From: Favolaschia claudopus
Taxonomy: Eukaryota; Basidiomycota; Agaricomycetes; Agaricales; Mycenaceae
DNA: 64,000 nucleotides
Direction: 5' to 3'
Assembly: GCA_037176885.1 (NCBI GenBank)
Contig: JAWWNJ010000189.1
Location: 310,001-374,000 of the forward strand
Shown: positions 38,671 to 49,939 of the stretch, one piece after another
Layout: the number at the start of each line of letters is the position of its first letter
Position numbering within the stretch: position 1 is the first letter of the stretch
Translations under genes and position numbers: made by a program
Notes under the pieces: model-generated
What the model saw: the letters and a program-made list of their open reading frames with translations, nothing else
Told to the model about the DNA's origin: nothing
Database searches by the model: none

Positions 38671-39122
38671 CAGTCGTCACTGTCCTAACCCATACCTCTG
38701 ATAACCCATACTCTGCTGTAACCCATACTTTTTTGGCCCCACCAAGTTGGTTTGCAGTGAAATGGAGGCCATAACCCATAACTCTCTCATACCCCATAAT
38801 CATACCTTCTGCAAAGGTCATAACCCATGAAATTTCTATATCGGGCCCTTCAACCGGCATGGTTTGGGATGATTTTACCTGCAAAGTTGTAAGATGCACC
38901 GAAATCACCCATATTTACGCCAAATCCGAGTTGATGGGCCATTTTACCACTGTTCATGCACCTATCATGGATGAGGTAAGTGTTCCCGCACCCCATATAT
39001 AGTAATATCTCACGGAAAACGTGACCTAACACTGCCTCTGATCCCCTTTGAAAGCCATATACTGTGATAACCCATACCCTGAGGTGTATCCCGAGGGCTA
39101 TGGGTTATGACAGTGACGACTG
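38671..39122. mobile_element. 452-bp TA-flanked MITE with TAACCCATA array
   Basis: Left end CAGTCGTCACTGTCCTAACC and right end GGTTATGACAGTGACGACTG, flanked by TA. The ends share CAGTCG..CTGTC and the TAACCCATA word with the 38374 element. At least eight TAACCCATA/TACCCCATA words lie in the terminal 160 bp of each side. No transposase. Probably mobilised by a pogo-type transposase elsewhere. Confidence 0.85.
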
Positions 39123-39330
39123 TAACACTTTGGAATCCGTGGTTTATTTAATCCCAGGTGTACTATATATAAGGAAATTTCTTATCTTGGAAGGCCCTTG
39201 GCTCCACAACAGCTTCAGCAAGTGAAATGTAAGACAATTAATTCTGACCCAGACTTAGTGCATGGCATGCCCCAATTGAAACAGCACAAAGAAGAGATGA
39301 AAAATCTTGCCATGAGGAAAGGCTCAGATA

Positions 39331-39705
39331 CAGTTGCGGCAAAATCAATTTACTTACTAAATAAGGAAATTCACGTCAATTCGCTCCTTTTGCTCGTTTT
39401 TTTCGAGCGGTAAGTTGATAAGAATACTAAGAACTGCTAGTCTGTATTCCTGATGTAAAAAAACTGGCGTCTTTGTATTGGTTTCGCCGGGATAACCAGC
39501 AACTTTGTCTCATAAAGTGCAGCCAAAAACAGTGAGAAACATGACGAATCCGGTTGTTTTTTGGGCGTAGACCGGCTCAAATCCGGGAGTACAGGCGCTT
39601 GGTGCTATTTCAACGTGCTTGTGGTGGTTTTGTTGTGTGGTAGAGCGGATAATGATTTGATGAAAATTTCCTTATTTGGTAAGTAAATTGATTTTGCCGC
39701 AACTG
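39331..39705. mobile_element. 375-bp TA-flanked MITE
   Basis: Terminal repeats of about 45 bp start CAGTTGCGGCAAAATCAATT and are inverted at the right end (AATTGATTTTGCCGCAACTG), with TA on each side. A lone similar terminus lies at 34715. The interior is non-coding. Confidence 0.88.
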
Positions 39706-39782
39706 TAAGTGTTTAGAATAGATGCTCGGTACATTTCTGAAGAAGTATTGAATTCAGCAAACACAACCTGAAATTTCAGCTA

Positions 39783-40586
39783 CAGCTGCGGCGAAATTAA
39801 ATGCATTACCATATAAGGAATTTTCCATTATTCCGCGTCAGTTTGCCTCTAATGCGCGAACACAACAGCTCAGAGTATTGTTTGTTCATTAGAATATGTA
39901 TATGTACACTTCAAGCCGGTTGTCTACTTGAAAATCTGGTCAGAAACAGTCCAATGAGTACCATAAAAGTTAGCCAATTGCAAAGGAAACTGCCCCTTTC
40001 TCTTTAATACTAGCAATATCCGCACCTACTCTACTCATATTGTTGTTGTTGTTGTTGTTGAGATCAATTAACGTGCTCGAGCCGCTGCAAGCGGCTATAG
40101 TACACGACATGCCGACATCGACTACATGATTAATAATTTAATCGTTTCCAGTCCGTCCTTTCCTCCCACGTCACCCTTTTTATACAACCAATCAACTCCC
40201 AGTGCCTCGGGCATGAAGTCCCGGTCCGACGGCCTTTGGCCAGTGCTTGCCGAGGTTGCGATCCCCGTAGGATGGGCGTCAAAGGATCAAGGCGGCAGCG
40301 TACGCCTGATCAGACAAAGTGTGATGGATGATTTGTTGCCGCGCGTCTGTTAAAGTTAAACTTCCCAGCCGCCGGCCGACCGGGGCTTGAACCGCAAGTG
40401 CGCTACTCCTCGGAACCCGTGACCCGAAGTCACGATCAAACGTGTTTGCCGAAGCGGAGGGAACGGAGTTTGAAAAGTCGGAGGGCAGAAGCCGAACTCT
40501 ACTCATAACATCCATGATTCGCCCTCCCAAGGTTGGTTTGATCGAAATTTCTATATATGGTAATGCATCTAATTTCGCCGCAACTG
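39783..40586. mobile_element. TA-flanked MITE split by a LINE insertion
   Basis: Ends CAGCTGCGGCGAAATTAAAT and the inverse (ATTTCGCCGCAACTG) with TA flanks. A relative of the 39331 element but clearly diverged. Its interior carries the LINE insert 40040-40495. Without this insert it is about 340 bp. Confidence 0.85.
40040..40495 (-). mobile_element. 456-bp 5'-truncated LINE with 12-bp target-site duplication
   Basis: Flanked by ACTCTACTCATA at 40028-40039 and 40496-40507. On the minus strand the insert ends in a (CAA)n tail, preceded by the same 3' sequence as the 44-bp insert at 31217. A short open frame (about 40279-40500, minus) may be the C-terminus of its ORF2 but has no recognisable motif. 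The identical 3' end defines one LINE or SINE family that was active after the MITE. Confidence 0.82.
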
Positions 40587-41123
40587 TACCTAGTGAACCT
40601 TAGTCTTTTGCAGCACCATTTCTAGTCTCACCAAGTCAGACTCTACAAGATTTATGATAGTCGATAAATCTATTATATAGAGTCTGAACTTGATGGCGCC
40701 TGTCCAAGACCTCGGATTCTGTGACACACGTGCCAGTTCACACGGTCGGATAAGGAAATGACACGTGGTCCAACTTGAGCCCAATACTCGTTATGGCAAT
40801 AAGTCTTGGACGGTGGGATTTTGCGTCGTTTGCGACAGATCAAACCGCTTTTCGGCTGATTCAAGATGGCTGAATGTGCGTAGAGTGAACCACTGATAAC
40901 ATTCCGGCCATCACTCCAATCACCAAGCGCTGATCCGCTGCCATAAAAGGCAGACACATCAATAACCCCAAATGTGCATTTTTTCGCTCATTGGGACATC
41001 ATTTCCCATCAAACTTGTATGCCCCAATGTATAGCTTTGGTAAAGCCCAGTAGACTCCCAGCTTGAATTACGACTAGTTTTGGACGATCTACAAGCCTAG
41101 CTATCCAGCTTTGCGCCAAAAAC

Positions 41124-41331
41124 ATGGATAACTGGGCCAACCTCAACAGCCCTTCCAAGCGCAACGAACCTGACGACGGTCTTCCCGGAGATAAAGACGC
41201 AGATGGAGGTGCATATGATGATGAACTCCGCCCGGTGCGTCCTTTTCTCTATACGCCCAACCTGTTCCTAATGTACTGCAGTCTCCTCCGAGCCGCAGAC
41301 AATCCAATAGCAAGCGTACACGCGCTGACAG

Positions 41332-41363
<32 letters not shown>

Positions 41364-41734
41364 CCGACAGCAACAACGGCCGTAGACGAAGAAAGTCTGG
41401 CTCCAGCAGCACCTCCACCACCACCGCACGTCGCAATGCACAGGCCGGCAGCCAGCTTGCAGACTCGATGAAAGACCTCGCAGCTGCCGTCGGAAAACCA
41501 CTCGTCACCTCCGCCGACACTTCTTATGTCAACGAAGTCGTCGCCATTCTCAAGGACGATTCTTTGCTCCCCCCGGACCCAAATGGCCGACTCTATCAAC
41601 GTGTGCTTCGTGCGCTCAGCAAGGATCCCGCTTTTGCACGCGGCTTTATTGCCGAAGATCGTCCGGAACGTCGCAGAGGAATCATTGCTGGAATCTTGGA
41701 AGAGGCAGGAATTGCGGTGCCAGATGATTACTAG
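41124..41734 (+). CDS. Acidic protein, possibly a Harbinger partner
   Basis: Exons 41124-41234 and 41282-41734 join in phase (47-bp intron) into 187 aa. The centre is a run of about ten aspartates followed by RRRRK, then Ser/Thr-rich sequence, and the C-terminal ~90 residues form a helical domain (SYVNEVVAILKDD, RLYQRVLRALSKDPAFARGF). No named domain can be assigned. The gene faces, tail to tail, the C-terminal piece of a PIF/Harbinger-like transposase at 41955. PIF/Harbinger elements usually encode a second, Myb-like DNA-binding protein, and this may be its truncated remainder, although no SANT motif is visible. The role is inferred from position only. Confidence 0.45.
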
Positions 41735-41954
41735 GTGCGTTGAGTCCTCCTTCTATTTCTCGTTGCTCACGATAACCCAGACTTTTTCTCGTCGATTTGA
41801 TTCTCAGTCTCCACTCTCGCTGTTTGTTGTTTTTCTGTTCCTGTATCGGTGTCTCCAACTCGCATTGTATCCTCTGTGTCTCAAATAGTATTGTAGCATT
41901 ACCCGCATTCTCGTAGAAACAATTGTAACGATTACCAAAATTCAAATGTGTTTA

Positions 41955-42176
41955 TTACTGCAAGTCGGGGTGATCTAGTATATAATCGTTCCACATTGCC
42001 TGTGCAATTCGATCCCGTCGCGCATCCGCTCTCGTCTTCTCCACCTGATCAATTGCAATAACTGGTACATCCTGCTCGTTATGCTCTGGTGCTGCCAGGA
42101 ATGGATGCCCTTCGACATCGTATTCCACGTCTTCGTCGAGATCCTTTATTGGCTCATGGATGCGGAGGAAATTGTG
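41955..42176 (-). pseudogene. PIF/Harbinger-like transposase, C-terminal remnant
   Basis: The minus frame reads VHNFLRIHEP, an acidic stretch, then RRDRIAQAMWNDYI and a stop. LHNF(I/L)R-like and MW-x-DY endings are typical of DDE transposases of the PIF/Harbinger type in fungi. Upstream, the frame meets the 27-bp MITE terminus (42177-42203) and then the inverted-arm element, so the catalytic part is missing. This is a remnant. Identity rests on two short motifs. Confidence 0.5.
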
Positions 42177-42205
42177 TACTGTAGCACTTTGTGTGGGTGA
42201 AACAT

Positions 42206-43885
42206 TGAGGTGTGCGCAGAGAGAGTCGATGAAGATGAGGAATCCTCGCTCGCCACACATTTGGGGCAGCTCATTTGGGTGGGACATAGAAGAAGGGTAT
42301 CGCATAAAATGATTTTTTGTATCGCGCGCTGTTGGCCGGCATTGAAATAAACTGGCTTTACTTGCACTTTGCATTTGTGTTGGATTGATCTACTCGGGGT
42401 CTCGGAAAGTGTTGGCGTCATGGTTTTTCAAGCTTTTCTTGACATTGGGTACATATTTCTGCATGATTTCTCCCTATATAGCCAGCAATGGCGAAACCCG
42501 GAAATTTTAGCTTAATGTAGGATTTTTTCCGCGGAAATCTGAATCGGCCAGATTGTAGCCCTCAAACCCTGCAGCTCTGAATGGTCGAAAGATATACAGG
42601 GGATGTTTCGCTAGAATATGGCGGTCAATGTGTCGTTTTAATCAAATGTGTATAAAAAGTCCGTCTTGAGTCAAAGTAGAAAAAAAGTGCAAAAACCTTC
42701 AAAACTCAACTTTTGTTTGCAAGTGTAAAAACTTTCACTCGAGTAGAGTAGAAAGTTTTTCGGTGCAGGTGTAAAATGTTTGGGTCGGTCCGAAGACCGG
42801 TGGCTGTGTGATTGATGCGAGGTGATGGCCGAGAGATCAAAATATTCAATTGGTTGAAACCAACGAAGACGCCACAGCATAATGACCACTATAACCATTC
42901 AGATGCAGAAGTACATGAAAGAGCTCTATTTTTGGTTGGTTTGTAGGAAGAGCTGATGGTCAGTTTCAGAGCAGCACACAAACACACAGATGATGGGTTC
43001 AAATCAAGACTTGAGGTGGTCGTTTTAGCCTAGATAAGCTGTCAGCTTGGTCCTCTTAGGAATATATACTAATGGGATGAGCTGGACAACAATACCCGAA
43101 GAGATACTAGCAAGAAACGTGGAGCAAAGCTTTTGTTTAAGTCCCAATGCCGAACAAGGGATCAATGGATCATCAAACACACAGCCACCTATCTACGGCC
43201 GGCCATAACTTTTCACCCTTGAGCGCAAAAAGTGTTTACACTGATGCTTCTCAGTTTTACAGTTTGAATTGAAGAAAACATGGACCTCAAAATTTCTGGT
43301 TTCTTTTCTTCACTTTGTACCTTTTACACACCAAATCTCAGCAAATCGACATTTTCCACAGATTTGATTAAAACGACACATTGACCGCCATACTAGAAGG
43401 CTCACAAAACAGCAATTTTGGCTGATTTTCGCCATTTTTGGCCATTTTTGCTCTTTTGCGGCCCTTCTAGCAAGCCAAGGCCTGTATATTTTTGCACAAT
43501 CCAAACTTGTAGATGCATTAGGGGTTCGAGGACTACAATCTGGCCGATTCTGATTTTTACAGAAAAAATCCTACATTAAGCTAAAATTTCCGGGTTTCGC
43601 CATTGCTGGCTATATAGGGAGAAATCATGCAGAAATATGTACCCAATGTCAAGAAAAGCTTGAAAAACCATGACGCCAACACTTTCCGAGACCCCGAGTA
43701 GATCAATCCAACACAAATGCAAAGTGCAAGTAAAGCCAGTTTATTTCAATGCCGGCCAACAGCGCGCGATACAAAAAATCATTTTATGCGATACCCTTCT
43801 TCTATGTCCCACCCAAATGAGCTGCCCCAAATGTGTGGCGAGCGAGGATTCCTCATCTTCATCGACTCTCTCTGCGCACACCTCA
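42206..43885. mobile_element. 1680-bp element with 324-bp inverted arms
   Basis: Positions 42206-42529 are, as far as I can read, an exact inverse copy of 43562-43885. Beyond that the arms continue at lower similarity (AATCGGCCAGATTGTAG on both sides). The ~1030-bp centre is non-coding and includes TGGCCATTTTTG-type repeats. Perfect arms imply recent formation or gene conversion. It could be a long-TIR non-autonomous transposon or an inverted duplication. No target-site duplication was confirmed. Confidence 0.85.
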
Positions 43886-45579
43886 TGTCGGAAAAATGGC
43901 GGATTGCTTCGAAAGGCTTCCAACTGATTAGGACCTTCCTAAGCCTTAGGATGGCTTAGAACTGCTGGCGGGGTGGGTTATAATCCACCCTAAGCTGGTT
44001 CGAAGCCCTTATGAGCCAAGCAGTGTCTTAAGGGGATTAGAGGTGCCAGGGCAATTTTAAACGAGTCAATAACACTGTGAAAACATCAGTACATGCTCGC
44101 ATCCGTGTAAATTCATGGATTGTGACATAGCCCCGCCGTGCTGGGCAGAAAACCGTGAAAAACGTCTAAGTCAGGATGCCGAGATGCCGAGCAATGACGA
44201 CAGTGCTCCACATCCGCAGCACACACGACGCGGACGCCTCCCTCGTCTCTTGTCTCCTCCTCCCACCACCACCACCTCAACAATGCATTTTGTCATCGCC
44301 GTCGCCCTCACTGTTCCCGTCGCCGCCGTTGCCCCCCCTCCCCTCTCCTGCCAAACACCCCTACCGATTCTTGAATACTGCGATTGACGTTTCAGTGGTG
44401 ATGACAACGACAACAGCTGCATTGGCTAGGCACCGAGGAGGATTCCGGGCAAGCTGGATGCGCGGCCTGGGCTGGATTTAGGAACGGCGGTACGTCAACA
44501 GCATGGATCGAGTTCACACTGGCACTGACCACTGTCGTGAGCTAGGAGCAATTCGTATGGGAAAATGAGCGAGAATACGATGAAAGGTGCGTCGATTATG
44601 ACCACGCAGCCTCTTCCCGGTTGATCACAATTACGACGACGACGATCGGTATGTTTTTTCCTCTTCGCTTTCACTGCGCTCATCTTGACCATTCTCAGCG
44701 TCAACCGGCGCCGCAAGCGTAGTCATTTCAAGCGGGCCGTCCCAGACGAGCTCGTCTCGAGCCGGATTTTCTCCTTGACCACTTGCCGCATACTCTCGTA
44801 GTTCCCCTCCCCCGCCGTGGTCGTCAGCGGCTAGCGGGAAGTAGTATTGTGTGATTATTCTCCATTTTTGAAATAAAATTGTTTCGTCTATGTCTCCCTA
44901 CGTGTGATGTAGTACTGGTATAGATACAGGATGGCTATTGAGTATGCCGGGGGATTCTGGTCGATTTTGGCGGATTCTAAGGTGCTGGAAGGCTCCAATC
45001 GCGTAATGGATTAGAGTGGCTTAGAGGTCACCCGAGTGTCTTAGAGACCATCATGAGGTTTTAACTGTACATTATAAGAGACCCCGAGGCTTGGGGTCTT
45101 CGAACACCTTCTAACTACTTCCACGCCGCTATAAGCAATCCAGGATTTTTCCGACAAGCTGCACGCAAAACTGTCAAGAAGGTGGCGAAGAAAGCCTCGA
45201 AATCGATCCAAACGCCACAGTCTCGTTGCCCTCAGTGCAAGCGGCAACATACCTCAAAGGACAATGAAGCTCTCAATGCTGGCCATCCCGAGACGGGATT
45301 TCTTGCAGATAAAGCCGTTGCTAAAGGTGAAATTTAGCAGCAGATTTACGATTAAAGCTTGATGAGAATGGAATACTACAAGAAAACAATCTCATTTTTT
45401 TTTTGGCTATAACGACAATGACGGCCGCTCCATACATTGTATGATAGCGGACAGGAGTTCATGTCAAGCCGCATTTTTTAAAGAAAACCATTCAATCGGC
45501 GCGGAGTAAAATCCTCCGAGAGAAACATAAGTGGGGCGAAAACCATTTCAAAGACCCAGGTCTGCGACCCACAAACAAG
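43886..45579. other. Mostly unassigned; weak coding fragment near 45070-45340
   Basis: A plus-strand stretch at about 45100-45337 reads as basic, lysine-rich sequence followed by RCPQCKRQHTSKDN and ends in a stop. The CxxC suggests a gene remnant. Phrases such as GGCGGATT with GGAAGGCT recur near 43900 and 44970. Nothing else was recognised. Confidence 0.35.
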
Positions 45580-47631
45580 ATGCACGGTTTGCCGGAGAAT
45601 TATGGCCTGGGCCGGGACAGCCCCTTTCCATCCCCTCTGGGAACAAGCTGGACTGGATGCTACCCTACATCGCCAATGGATATTGATAGTCCCATATCCA
45701 ACTGCTTCAGTCCCATGGACGTCGACGAGCCGCGTGAGCTTCGATTTATTTTGGAACTTTGACGGCTTCTTTTTCTAACGCCACATAATCTGATGCAGCT
45801 GCAATGCCAATGGATCGGTGTACATGTCCCAATTTGTCCCCAGAGTCCTATCCACTGACAGGTTGGTGCCTAATACTCCGAAGAAGGCCCTAATACTTCT
45901 CTCACATACATTCAGATTGTGACGATCCAGTTCCACGCTCTCTATCGCTTCAAGCATGGGAGAACTGGGACTCTGACAACATCATCGAGAAGCGCGACAT
46001 ATATGAACAGAAATGGGGGCTGCTTCAAGCAACACCGTTACGGTTTCTGCTCGAAAAGCGTCATGTTCCCTGGCCAATCCTCAAGAATCGGATTGAAGCC
46101 TCCGTAGCATGGTTTCTGTTCGATGGAAATATGACAATTACGCAGAAGAAGCGGGCTATCCGTAGAAATCTTCTGATCTTTCACCCCGATAAAGTGACGC
46201 AATGGATTACAGCCGTTTTGGAAACAATATACGGGTTTCGATTGAGTGGTGCTCGTTCGTTTGTGCTTACGTTTGTTGACGATTCTGTCATCGGCAAAGC
46301 CGGGAGCACCACTTTGTGGGGCGTTGCCGTACCACATAGTCTGGGCAATTGACCCAGTGACATTTCACGTCCACGTGACTTCTCACGCCTCCTTCCGCCG
46401 CCAAGCTATATGTTACCACAAGCTTTAGCTCCCTGCCTCCGGCACGGCCGACTCGCTGCGCTCGCCGGCCTTCCTCCGTTCGGTCACACAGCTTGTTGGG
46501 GCTGGCCGCCCCAAGCCCCGCTGCGCTCGCTCCGCTCACGACGTCTCGTACGATCTCAACATCTCGACAAAGACCCCGTGATTTTCTGTCAAAAGTCACG
46601 CGACTGATGGCCTGGCCCTCTTTTCAAGTATAGGATGTCTGCAGTTGTTCGCCTATCTTCAATGGCTATGTTGGTGTAGTTGTAGTTTACTGTTTGTCGT
46701 ACATGCTGTCCTTAGTCGCTTTCGGGTTCGAACCTTGCTGCAGGGTCTTTTTATTTCCCTTTCTTTTTTTCGTTTCGATTTCCTTTTCCCATCCTCCTCT
46801 TCCGAGGCTTGATATCACTATTGTACACTTTTTCCTGTATGCACATTGCGCAGCGTGCAATTTTGTTAAGATAATGCTGAGAAACATACAACTGTTCAAT
46901 AGTTCAATTTGGAGTCTCTGCTCGGACAAATAATTAAAGTTGGTTTTTGAACGTACTGTGTTATAACACCTCTTCCGACGACATGGTACATTAAGTTGCT
47001 GAATATAAGCCCGGGTACAACATGAACCTTTGTCAACTCTACTTACAGAAAACTTCCTTTTTTGGAAAATCTTTTGATTCCCAATTTCCCTCACAATTTG
47101 AGAGTATGGGGCTTCTGATATGGTACCTGCACGATGGGTCGAACATTAGTATCAGCTCGCATGGCCATCGCCATCCGTGATACTCATACGCGCTGCTTTC
47201 TTAGATTCACCGCCGCCGCCCGCGGCCAGATCACGTGCACGTGAACTGTCACTGGGTCAATAGCGCCAAGTCGTACCACATCAAGTGCCGCTGGTCCCTT
47301 GTTTTGGGCCTTGCTCGCAAGTCATGGCCCTGTCGAGCTCTGGGCAAGTAGCAGCTGAGTCTTGATCCTCAGTTCTGTTAACCCCCTGTTTTTTTCTGGT
47401 GTTCTTTGGGTGGCGGAAGCGAAAATCAGATTCGGCTGAAGTGGAGCTGGTGACGGGAAGCAAAACAAAGGTAAGCACAAACGAATGAGCACCACTTGAT
47501 CAAAACCCGTATATTGTTTCCAAAACGGCTGTAGTAAATGCGTTTCCCAAGACTGGGAGGAGATTATGGAGTGTGCTCAGGATATTGGTAGGGAGTTGAT
47601 AGAACATCTTGCAAAGCTTTGTCCTACGTAG
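45580..47631 (+). pseudogene. Agaricomycete gene with HPDK motif, split by a TA-flanked element
   Basis: Exons 45580-45733, 45799-45861 and 45916 onward join in phase (introns of 65 and 54 bp). The protein has an acidic/Pro start, then WENWDSDNII, RHVPWPIL and RRNLLIFHPDK, matching a frequent uncharacterised Agaricomycete family ending in a J-domain-like (RW)HPDK helix. At 46208-46209 the exon is interrupted by a 1322-bp element. The same reading frame resumes exactly at 47534 after the duplicated TA (SKCVSQDWEEIM...) and stops at 47631, so the gene before insertion would be 202 aa. At present translation runs into the element and stops at 46352 (217 aa chimera). Coding may extend upstream of 45580, where the frame stays open to about 45450. 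Confidence 0.72.
46210..47531. mobile_element. 1322-bp TA-flanked element inside a coding exon
   Basis: Terminal inverted repeats begin CAGCCGTTTTGGAAACAATA and end in its inverse, with TA duplicated at 46208-46209 and 47532-47533. The outer ~60 bp pair well, and a further block (TTGACCCAGTGACA, about 46349 and 47254) extends the inverted structure inward. No transposase frame. Inside, about 46600-46760 carries a tRNA-like T-loop and a T-rich run that may be a nested SINE. Confidence 0.85.
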
Positions 47632-48129
47632 GTTGTGTATGCCGGTGCCCGGCCTACAGGAGGGGGAGCTTGCCTGGATTCCTTGTGGATTTACTGTAGG
47701 ACTTACAGAGTCACGATCAGAAGCTGCAAAGAAAATCCTTCGGTATTGAGCACGATGGTCTGGCTATAAGACTCCCAGACGTACTTCTTGGGACGCGCCA
47801 AAGTGGCGAGTCTCTCGAATCCATCCTTGTGGTCAACTATTGCAATATCATACCTTCCCTGCGATAAAGGTTGCTGTGGTCCATTACCCTCTTAATTTAT
47901 AGGACCTCTCTCCTTGAACCTGAGCATGCCACTCCATTTCTACGGATCTTTCTTCCCCTTCACAATGTCCCATACTTATGCTCAGTAAGGTAGACCGGGA
48001 CCCCATCCACCATCGACGAACATCACGTGTCACGTCCGGATTCGGACGAAACATTATTACTCTAATAACGAGGAAGAATGAGCCAAATTCCCTCGACCAA
48101 TTTGTTCAAATGCATGCAACCTCATCCTA
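47632..48129. other. Spacer without recognisable gene
   Basis: Sequence between the split gene and the next TA-flanked element. It presumably holds the 3' UTR and polyadenylation region of the split gene. No motif was identified with confidence. Confidence 0.4.
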
Positions 48130-49470
48130 CTCGGTGTCGCAAAAAGTAACCGATAATTTGCCATTTTAGGCCGAATCGTGCTGGATTTTCTCGGTCCAGA
48201 CACATCGCAATGTTGTTTGGAATGCTTTGTACCCGATTGCAATAGTGTTTGAGGGAAATGGACTCTTGAATCCATCGTACGAGCCGGTTCATTCTAGGAA
48301 TTTACAGATTGCCTTTTTCGGACGAAAGCTCTATGTTCCCAGTCTGTTGCCCATTGAAAGAGTGTTTTCAGGACCGTATGTTGTTGATTCAATACCTGGC
48401 TGTGCACTGAGAGAATTTGACCTTTGAAAATTATGTGATTTTGGTAATTTCCGGGCTTTAAATTCCGTTAAGCAGATCAAGGCTAGTTTCAAAACTGGAT
48501 ACCACCCTATACCACCTTTGGTACTTAAAAATCATACGGAAACAGCTATAACCGAGGCAATAGGGTCGTTCACGATAGCCTTTTTCCGCTCCTTTTTGCT
48601 TCCTTTTTGTTCTCCTTTTTCGTCCTTTTTGGGTTTCTCTTCGTTTTTCTTCGAGTTTTTTTCCCCTTTTTCATTTAGAATGTCAAAAAGGGTATATTGA
48701 CAAAAAGAACGGAGTCAAACGGTGAGTTTCAGCCAATATAGTAGAAAAAATGGCGCCAAAAATGGAGCTCAAAAAGGCTATCGTGAACGCTCCGTCCGGA
48801 GCTTCCTTTTTCAGCCATTTTGATCTCATTTTTGCCTCCCTTTTTCGCATTTCTTTCGTTCCTTGGTAGTAGTGCATAGTACATGTTGCCTGTGATACTG
48901 AGAAGTGCAAAAAGGTAAACTTGACAAAAAGAAAGAAGTTCTACGGAGGTTTTTTTGACTAAACTGTAAAATGGGCAAAAAGGAAGCAAAAAGGAAGAGA
49001 AAAGGAGAGCAAAAAGGAATGCAAAAAGGCTATCGTGAATAGCCCTAATTTGTATCCTGCGAGTGCTATAGGACGACTAAGGACTCATTCAGGGTCGCAA
49101 CTTATCATTCTCTGGACTTGCCATTCACGGGGATTGCCAACAAGACCAAATTGGGCGTAGGAACTGGGTTGATGATTATCGGACCGTTACCACGCTATCC
49201 TGATCAATCCTTTTGGGCTTCAGGTCCGAATATATCCCATCTACAAGAATCAGCCCAAAAAATGGCTCCCCTGACCAGGGGTTGTTCGCCTTTTGATAAC
49301 ATCCAGTTTTTGTGTTGAATACTGAAAGCTTCAGACAAGCAAATGCTACGACCTTTCTACATATGTTATAGAGGATATCCAGGGGTGCATGTGTGTCGCA
49401 AAATCTTGTGAAAATATCACGTGATCGTGAAGCAATGACCAAATTACCGGTTACTTTTTGCGACACCGAG
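48130..49470. mobile_element. 1341-bp TA-flanked element
   Basis: Ends CTCGGTGTCGCAAAAAGTAA and the inverse TTACTTTTTGCGACACCGAG, each bordered by TA. About 30 bp of the ends pair well. The interior has short open frames (for example 48227-48427 plus) but no DDE motif was recognised. It hosts a second nested element at 48563-49045. Tc1/mariner-type by its TA target and ends. Confidence 0.8.
48563..49045. mobile_element. 483-bp nested element with CCTTTTTGC arrays
   Basis: Ends GGGTCGTTCACGATAGCC and GGCTATCGTGAATAGCCC, bordered by TA. Subterminal regions are arrays of CCTTTTTGC/GCAAAAAGG words. A third copy of the end, GGCTATCGTGAAC, lies at 48777-48789, so this may be two overlapping or fused copies. 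Confidence 0.78.
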
Positions 49471-49734
49471 TAGAATTACAGCAATTCCTGAAAATAATGG
49501 CAAACACCAATTGAATAGGAAGGATATCCATTGCGACTCGGAACATCATGGGCTTGTCATTCTCATTTTTCTGTGTGTATCTTAGCCTGAATCGTAATAA
49601 AATCAAAGAAAAATGACGTACATCCCAGTAACGCAGCAAATTAAAGCCTTCTTCAGGCTCTAATCCCTCGCTCTTGTAGCGTCCAAACTCACGAACAGCT
49701 TGGCTAACAGAATCTAGCTACGGTAACGGGGAAT

Positions 49735-49930
49735 TCGGCGCCGAATTCCTTGCCAAAGGGTCCCCAAACGAGTGGAATTCGGGGCGACAACGACAGCGTG
49801 AGAGGGAATCCGGGGCGTCGCATACGAAAACACCTCGAAAACCCAAGGAATTCATGGAATCCGGGGCGTCACTTGAATTTCGGCCCATTTCTAGGGGAAT
49901 CCGGGGCGACAACTGGAATCCGGAGCGACT
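49735..49930. repeat. GGAATCCGGGGCGAC-type interspersed array
   Basis: Begins with a perfect 20-bp palindrome GGAATTCGGCGCCGAATTCC, then has at least five copies of GGAAT(C/T)CGGGGCG(A/T)C at irregular spacing (about 49778, 49806, 49858, 49894 and a variant at 49915). It lies just left of the compositional change at about 49.95 kb. Confidence 0.75.
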
Positions 49931-49939
49931 GAATCACCC

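Noticed and set aside
42146..43927. Identical 70-residue frames on opposite strands (SIQHKCKVQVKPVYF type)
   Set aside because: They are the same DNA in the two inverted arms. There is no known domain and no start context.
46610..46770. tRNA-derived SINE (TGGTGTAGTTG ... GGTTCGAACC, then a T-run)
   Set aside because: It is suggestive, but a single copy without target-site duplication, so it is mentioned only within the host element.
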